Origin: Arcobacter aquimarinus
GTDB lineage: Bacteria > Campylobacterota > Campylobacteria > Campylobacterales > Arcobacteraceae
Direction: 5' to 3'
DNA: 64,000 nt
Assembly: GCF_013177635.1 (NCBI RefSeq)
Contig: NZ_CP030944.1
Span: 1,426,001-1,490,000, forward strand
Below, piece by piece: positions 58,950 through 64,000 of the stretch. Under the pieces are notes generated by a model. It did no database searches, was not told the DNA's origin, and saw only the letters and a list, made by a program, of their open reading frames with translations. The position numbers and the translations under genes were made by a program. Every line of letters starts with the position of its first letter. The first letter of the stretch is position 1.

Positions 58950-59924
58950 ATGAAAAATAGAATTCTAGAACTAATAAAATTATCTGCTAATAATGAAACT
59001 GCTTATAAATCTTTAGAAAGTATTTTTACTCTTCATGAACAATTGCAATATGCAACAAATATCAAACAAGTAGCTGATGATATCTTTAGTTGGTTAAATA
59101 AAGAATTCAAAATTGATAATATGGTATTTTCATTATTTGATATAAATAAAAATATGAAAGAAGTAATTTTAACAAAAGGTGAAGAGTTTTATTTAGATGA
59201 TGATTTTTCACATTTTTTTATTATAAATACTCATACAAGCCTTAATGCAACACTATCTTTTAGTGTAAGTTCTAAAGTTCATCATAAAATAATTGAAGAC
59301 AAATATCCTATGATTGAGGCAGCCTTTTTTCAAGTTTCACCTATAGTTCAAAGCGCTATTTTAAAGAAAAATTATATTGAATCTTCATCATTAGATTCTG
59401 TTACGAATGTTTACAATAGAAATTATTTAATAGAAAATCTTACAACTCATTTAAGACTTTCAAACAACAAACAAAATGAAATCTATTTTTTAATGATTGG
59501 AATTGATCATTTTAAGGCAGTAATTGATGAATTTGATTATGATGTAGCTGATAAAGTTTTAATAGAACTTGCAAAAGTTATTCACTCTAATATTAATGAA
59601 TTTGATATGGTTGGAAGATTAAATGGAGATGAATTTTTAGTTTCAGTTTTAAATCATACGAGTGAATATCAAGTGGAACAACTTGCAAAAAAAATAATTT
59701 CAGATTTTGCTGAAATTGCTATTTTAGTAAATGAAGAAAAAAAACAATATCTTAAAAAAACAATTTGTATAGGATTTGAGATATATAAATTAAATTCAGA
59801 TATTACAATAACAGAATGTATCAAAAATGCAGATATAGCTCTTTATGAAGCAAAAAACAAAGGAAGAAGTCAACTTTTTAAATTTAGTGACCTAAGTGCT
59901 GAAGATACTATTGATTTATTTTAA
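58950..59924 (+). CDS. GGDEF-like protein with NGDEF motif
   Basis: A 324-residue protein. Its first ~140 residues look GAF-like (VADDIFSWLNKEFKIDNMVFSLFDINKN). The GGDEF fold has LDSVTNVYNRNYLI, FLMIGIDHFKAVIDEFDYDVADKVLIELAK and the motif NGDEF (225-229), closer to active than its neighbour's SNDEF. The two genes share a distinctive IDEFDYE/D-aDKVL segment, evidence of tandem duplication. An AGGAG site precedes the ATG. Confidence 0.78.
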   Translation: MKNRILELIKLSANNETAYKSLESIFTLHEQLQYATNIKQVADDIFSWLNKEFKIDNMVFSLFDINKNMKEVILTKGEEFYLDDDFSHFFIINTHTSLNATLSFSVSSKVHHKIIEDKYPMIEAAFFQVSPIVQSAILKKNYIESSSLDSVTNVYNRNYLIENLTTHLRLSNNKQNEIYFLMIGIDHFKAVIDEFDYDVADKVLIELAKVIHSNINEFDMVGRLNGDEFLVSVLNHTSEYQVEQLAKKIISDFAEIAILVNEEKKQYLKKTICIGFEIYKLNSDITITECIKNADIALYEAKNKGRSQLFKFSDLSAEDTIDLF

Positions 59925-59940
59925 TAAATAGTATCTTTTA
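59902..59940 (+). terminator. terminator overlapping the 3' end of the NGDEF gene
   Basis: AAGATACTATT (59902-59912) pairs with AATAGTATCTT (ending 59937), followed by TTTTACTTTTTTT. The left arm lies inside the coding region and the stop is in the loop. Confidence 0.75.
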
Positions 59941-59946
59941 CTTTTT

Positions 59947-60861
59947 TTATAAAATTTTTCTAGCTTTTATATAAACTCTTTTTGGAGCTGGATAACCTTC
60001 AACTGTTTTTGTTTTATCATTCTCATCTAAAAAATCTTCCAAACTTTGATCAAATGACCACTCAGTTTTTCTTTGTTCTTCACTTGTTGTAACTGTAGTA
60101 GCTATTACTTCAATACTTTCAAACCCTGCTCTTTCAAGCCAATTTTTAAGTGCAGGAATTGTTGGAATAAAATAAATATTCGGAATTTTTGAATATCTTT
60201 TATTTGGTGTTAAACAAATTTCATCATCTCCATCAATCATAAAAGTATCAATTAAAATTTCACCTTTACTATTCAATCCTCGTGCAAGTGATTTTAATGT
60301 TCCAACAGGATCAGGTCTATGATATAAAACTCCAAGCATAAAAATAAAATCAAATTTATGGTTATAAAATTCTAGATGCTCAACACCTAACATTTCATAA
60401 ATAATATCAGATTTTACAAAATGATTTATAAATTCAAATTGGTGTAAAGTCAAAGGACTCGGGTCAAATCCAATTAATCTTTTAGGTTTATCTTCAAGCA
60501 TTCTAAACATATAATATCCATTGTTACACCCAATATCTGCAACAACTTTATCTTTAAGATTAAAATATGGACGTATCAAATTATATTTAATATTGCTTTG
60601 CCATTCACTATCTATTTCTAAACCAAAAACTTTAAAAGGACCTTTTCTCCAAGGAATTAATTTTTTAGCAGTTTCTAAAATAATTTCATATTCTTCTTGT
60701 GTTAAATCCTCTTTTTCTCCAACACTAAACCAATCCCCATAATCTATTTTTAAATCAGCTTTTTCTATTTTACAAGCTTCTTGAAGTTGTAAATACCAAG
60801 GCTCAACATTTTTCCAAGTACGACATTCTTGTTTTTTATTTTGTAATATTTCTAAATTCAT
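59947..60861 (-). CDS. cmoB: tRNA U34 carboxymethyltransferase CmoB
   Basis: A 304-residue enzyme that transfers a carboxymethyl group from carboxy-SAM to 5-hydroxyuridine 34 of tRNA. Signatures are KLIPWRKGPF, VADIGCNNGYYMFRM (SAM motif), LIGFDPSPLTLHQFEFIN, FDFIFMLGVLYHRPDPVGTLKSL and FIPTIPALKNWLERAGFE. The start MNLEILQNKKQEC at 60861 fits; a longer frame reaches 60933 with no ribosome site. cmoA is not adjacent. Confidence 0.93.
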   Translation of the reverse strand: MNLEILQNKKQECRTWKNVEPWYLQLQEACKIEKADLKIDYGDWFSVGEKEDLTQEEYEIILETAKKLIPWRKGPFKVFGLEIDSEWQSNIKYNLIRPYFNLKDKVVADIGCNNGYYMFRMLEDKPKRLIGFDPSPLTLHQFEFINHFVKSDIIYEMLGVEHLEFYNHKFDFIFMLGVLYHRPDPVGTLKSLARGLNSKGEILIDTFMIDGDDEICLTPNKRYSKIPNIYFIPTIPALKNWLERAGFESIEVIATTVTTSEEQRKTEWSFDQSLEDFLDENDKTKTVEGYPAPKRVYIKARKIL

Positions 60862-60958
60862 GGCGTAATTATAAATTTTTAAGATAAAATTCCATCTTAA
60901 ATTAATAAGGATAACACAAAATTGACATTTCATTAACGCTGAGTTAACTTCTTATTAA

Positions 60959-60964
60959 TATAAT
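60959..60964 (+). promoter_or_regulatory. -10 element of ccsBA
   Basis: TATAAT in TTAATATAATCAACC, 34 bases before the TTG start at 60998, in the divergent cmoB-ccsBA gap; an AAAAAGGA ribosome site lies between. Confidence 0.55.
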
Positions 60965-60997
60965 CAACCATAAAATTTAAAATAAAAAGGATATTTT

Positions 60998-63736
60998 TTG
61001 AAGCTTAACGATGTCTTATTTTCATTTAAGACTACACTAATTTTACTTGTCATTTTGGCAATTGGTGCTGGATATGCCACTTTTATTGAAAATGATTTTG
61101 GTACATCTTCAGCAAGAGTTTTAGTTTACAACAATCTTTGGTATGAGGCTATTCTTGTATTAACAACTATAAATCTAACTGGAATAATTTTTAAATATAA
61201 AATGTGGAAAAGTAAAGCACGATTCATTTTCCACTCATCTTTTGTAATTATTCTTATTGGTGCAGGAATAACAAGATATTTTGGATATGAAGGTATTATG
61301 CAAATACCAGAAGGGCAAACTGTAAATAAAATGCACTCTTTAGAGCCTTATTTACAAGTTACTATAAAAGATGGTGATAAAGTTTATTACCAAGATTTTC
61401 AAGAAGAATTTACCTCTTTATTTCCTGAATTAAACAAATTTTCTCATCAAATCTCTTTTGAAAATAAATTATTAGAAATAAATTATAAAGATTTTATGTT
61501 TGCTAAAAAAGAACAAGCTAGCATGGGTCTTTTAAGTGTTCAAGTAACTCTTGATGGAAAAACTCAAGATATAAGACTTCCAGGCTTAAGAGGACAACAA
61601 GGACTACCAAGAGATTTAACTTTTGATAACATTGTAGTTACTTTAGAATATGGTTCAAAAATTATTGATTTACCTTTTGCTATTAAATTGAATGATTTTC
61701 AACTTGATAGATATCCAGGAAGTATGTCACCTTCATCTTATGCCTCTGAAGTTACAGTTATAAAAGAGGATGGAAAATCTTATGATTATAGAATTTTTAT
61801 GAATAGAACTCTAAATGAAGGAAACTTTTTATTTTTCCAAAGTTCATATTTCCCTGATGAAACAGGTACAGTATTATCAGTAAATAATGATCCAGGGAAG
61901 TGGCCTACATATTTAGGATATTTCTTATTAACTCTTGGATTATTTTTAAATTTCTTTGATAAAAAATCAAGATTTTGGAAATTAACAAAATTTGTAAGTG
62001 GTAAAAACTTAGCTTCTATTGCTATTATTTTTGCATGTACATTTGTATCAACTTCTTTACAAGCAAATGAAACAAAAGAAGTTGATACTACAGCACAAAC
62101 TGTTGATTACTTAAATAAATTAAAAGATGAATCTTTACAAACATCTGAAAAATTTGGAAGACTTGTTGTTCAAAGTAACGCAGGAAGAATGAAACCTCTT
62201 TCTACTTTAAATAGAGAAATTATTCAAAAATTAAGTGGAAAAGCAACTTTCTTAGGAATGACTCCTGATCAATTAATTTTAGGAATGTTATCTAAACCTG
62301 ATGTTTGGAAAGATGTAAAAATGATAAAAATCCAAACTCCTAAATTAAAAAAATTTTTAGGTGTTAATGAAAATGAAAAATATGTAGCTTTTTCTGAAGT
62401 ATTTAGAAATGGTGAATATTTATTAGCAGCTGAAGCAGAAAAAGCACTTCTTACCAAACCTATTGATAGAGGAACTTATGAAAGAGATATAATAAAACTT
62501 GATGAAAGATTAAATATCATGTATTCTGTATTTAATGGTTCATTGTTAAATATATATCCAAAAGTAAAAGATGGCTCATCAGAAGATGATAATTATAAAT
62601 GGTATTCACCTCTTGAAGCAATGCAAGTTTTTTCAGGGCAAAATCAAGCAGCAGTAGAAAGTATTACAAGAGGATTTATAAATGCTATTGTTGAAAATAA
62701 ATGGGAAGATGTAAATAATTTTATTAATATGATATCTTTATATCAAGAAAAAGTAGGAGTTGATGTTATTCTTCCAAAATCAAAAATTGATGCAGAAATT
62801 TGGTTTAATAAATTAGATATTTTCTTTAAATTAACTCTTGCTTATGTATTATTGGGTCTTGTTATGTTAGCTGTTGCATTTATTGTGATATTTAAGCCTA
62901 CATTTGAACCTAAAAAAACAACTACAATTTTCTTTATAATACTAGCTACATTATTCTCTTTACATACTTTTGGTATGGGTTATAGATGGGTATTATCAGG
63001 TCATGCACCATGGTCAAATATTTATGAGACATTAGTTTATATTTCTTGGTCAGCAATATTTGCAGGAGTTATTTTCTTTAGAAAATCTCTTTTAGCTTTA
63101 AGTGCTGCTGTTATTATTGCTGGAATTTTTATGTTCACAGCTCATTTAACAGATGTTGACCCTCAAATTACAACTTTAGTACCTGTGTTAAAATCATATT
63201 GGTTAACTATTCATGTTTCAATTTTAACAGCATCTTATGGATTCTTTGGACTTAGTGCAATTTTAGGATTCTTAACTTTAATAATGTTTATATTTAGAAA
63301 AAACAGACCTCATTTAGATGGTATTATTAAACATGTAACAGCAATTAATGAAATATCTTTAATTATTGGATTAGCAGCGATTACAATTGGAAACTTCCTT
63401 GGTGGAGTTTGGGCAAATGAATCATGGGGAAGATACTGGGGATGGGATCCAAAAGAGACTTGGGCTTATGTATCAATTGTAGTTTATGCAATAGTAATTC
63501 ACTTAAGATTTGTAAAAGCACTTAATACTCCATTTGTATTTGCAACAGCATCATTATTAGCTTTTGCTTCAATTTTAATGACTTATTTGGGAGTAAACTT
63601 CTACTTATCAGGAATGCACTCTTATGCAACAGGTGATCCAGTACCAATTCCTACATGGGCTTATGTTACATTTACAATAGTAATTCTTACTATTTTACTT
63701 GCTATAAAAAATAAAGATTTAAAAGAATCTATCTAA
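60998..63736 (+). CDS. ccsBA: cytochrome c biogenesis fusion protein CcsBA
   Basis: A 912-residue fusion of CcsB (ResB) and CcsA (ResC) that exports heme and attaches it to apocytochrome c in System II. The N-terminal half is ResB-like (MKLNDVLFSFKTTLILLVILAI, IFHSSFVIILIGAGITRYFGYEG), with a periplasmic domain; the C-terminal half has many TMs and the heme-binding tryptophan-rich WGRYWGWDPKETWAYVS (from about residue 810). Start is TTG with AAAAAGGA. The single fused gene is typical of Campylobacterota. Confidence 0.95.
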   Translation: MKLNDVLFSFKTTLILLVILAIGAGYATFIENDFGTSSARVLVYNNLWYEAILVLTTINLTGIIFKYKMWKSKARFIFHSSFVIILIGAGITRYFGYEGIMQIPEGQTVNKMHSLEPYLQVTIKDGDKVYYQDFQEEFTSLFPELNKFSHQISFENKLLEINYKDFMFAKKEQASMGLLSVQVTLDGKTQDIRLPGLRGQQGLPRDLTFDNIVVTLEYGSKIIDLPFAIKLNDFQLDRYPGSMSPSSYASEVTVIKEDGKSYDYRIFMNRTLNEGNFLFFQSSYFPDETGTVLSVNNDPGKWPTYLGYFLLTLGLFLNFFDKKSRFWKLTKFVSGKNLASIAIIFACTFVSTSLQANETKEVDTTAQTVDYLNKLKDESLQTSEKFGRLVVQSNAGRMKPLSTLNREIIQKLSGKATFLGMTPDQLILGMLSKPDVWKDVKMIKIQTPKLKKFLGVNENEKYVAFSEVFRNGEYLLAAEAEKALLTKPIDRGTYERDIIKLDERLNIMYSVFNGSLLNIYPKVKDGSSEDDNYKWYSPLEAMQVFSGQNQAAVESITRGFINAIVENKWEDVNNFINMISLYQEKVGVDVILPKSKIDAEIWFNKLDIFFKLTLAYVLLGLVMLAVAFIVIFKPTFEPKKTTTIFFIILATLFSLHTFGMGYRWVLSGHAPWSNIYETLVYISWSAIFAGVIFFRKSLLALSAAVIIAGIFMFTAHLTDVDPQITTLVPVLKSYWLTIHVSILTASYGFFGLSAILGFLTLIMFIFRKNRPHLDGIIKHVTAINEISLIIGLAAITIGNFLGGVWANESWGRYWGWDPKETWAYVSIVVYAIVIHLRFVKALNTPFVFATASLLAFASILMTYLGVNFYLSGMHSYATGDPVPIPTWAYVTFTIVILTILLAIKNKDLKESI

Positions 63737-63742
63737 AAAATT

Positions 63743-63770
63743 AAAAGGAGCTAATAATTAGCTCCTTTTT
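63743..63770 (+). terminator. ccsBA terminator
   Basis: AAAAGGAGCTAA (63743-63754) pairs with TTAGCTCCTTTT (63758-63769), three-base loop, T run after. An intrinsic terminator. Confidence 0.9.
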
Positions 63771-63823
63771 AAATCACTTCTTAAAATATAAATTTTTTAA
63801 CCTTCTTAATATCATTATTTTCA

Positions 63824-63829
63824 TATAAT
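63824..63829 (+). promoter_or_regulatory. -10 element of the last gene
   Basis: TATAAT in TTCATATAATTTCC, 29 bases before the ATG at 63858. Confidence 0.5.
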
Positions 63830-63857
63830 TTCCTAATTCGTAGACTATAGGAAACTC

Positions 63858-64000
63858 ATGCAAGTAGATAAAATAAAAGATATTATCATTTATACAAAAA
63901 ATCTTAATGTACTTTATGTCGAAGATAGTTTTTCTGTTCAACAGCAAACAATGAAAATGCTCTCCTCTTTTTTTAAAAAGATAGAACTTGCTAACAATGG
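63858..64000 (+). CDS. response regulator, 5' end only
   Basis: A protein beginning MQVDKIKDIIIYTKNLNVLY that runs off the right edge. The visible 47 residues contain VLYVEDSFSVQQQTMKMLSSFF, the first strand and acidic pair of a receiver domain. The output domain is outside the window. It resembles the receiver of the cyclase at 40241, so a GGDEF output is possible but unproven. The start has AGGAAAC upstream. Confidence 0.8.
   Translation, partial: MQVDKIKDIIIYTKNLNVLYVEDSFSVQQQTMKMLSSFFKKIELANN

Overview
The window is AT-rich DNA with short intergenic gaps, frequent TTG/GTG starts and TATAAT-type promoters without clear -35 boxes. Gene content (CcsBA fusion, dimeric dUTPase, CmoB, many GGDEF/EAL proteins, dispersed trp genes) points to a Campylobacterota chromosome, most likely Arcobacter/Aliarcobacter. 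The species is not determined from sequence alone.

Region 1 (1 to about 24.3 kb) is most of a transposable, Mu-type prophage that runs off the left edge. Its tail/baseplate block is leftward and follows P2 order (V-W-J-I-H), preceded by a lysis cassette (three-TM holin candidate, Rz/Rz1-like spanins, a tiny one-TM protein). Divergent to it is a rightward Mu-like head block: gp37-like protein, protease I with an internal scaffold start, decoration protein, capsid, gp36, both terminase subunits, gp29-type portal, MuF with a predicted toxin domain, and gpG. The leftward early operon reads from 21.6 kb down to 12.5 kb: small proteins, Ner-like regulator, MuA-like DDE transposase, MuB-like ATPase, HTH and unknown proteins, DUF3164, endolysin, a RepA/AAA ATPase, Gp16/GemA and a Mor-family activator. 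Several small genes here are chained by ATGA or TAATG overlaps. The control region (21.6-22.5 kb) holds repeated TTAAGTCCTT operator-like sites. It is followed by a rightward S24-type repressor and an unknown one-TM protein. A cluster of TTGTA repeats marks the immunity-side end of the element. No integrase is visible; mobility should depend on the DDE transposase plus MuB.

Region 2 (24.6-34.6 kb): ovothiol synthase OvoA, a TPR membrane protein, a gamma-glutamylcyclotransferase-like protein and RraA (all leftward); then a lipoprotein, a GlcF-like Fe-S protein and Lgt (rightward), two small proteins and a response regulator.

Region 3 (34.6-64 kb) is ordinary chromosome: polA, kdsB, two c-di-GMP signalling proteins, lptB-tsaE-trpD-S4 protein, a TonB receptor with a YfiR-GGDEF partner, argG, gamma-carbonic anhydrase, dut, a sensor kinase, a small Cys protein and recR, dnaJ-trpB, DUF455 ferritin-like protein, an MBL hydrolase with two GGDEF-like paralogs, cmoB, ccsBA, and the start of a response regulator. 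Several convergent gene pairs share palindromic terminators that overlap the stop codons. No tRNA, rRNA or CRISPR array was seen.
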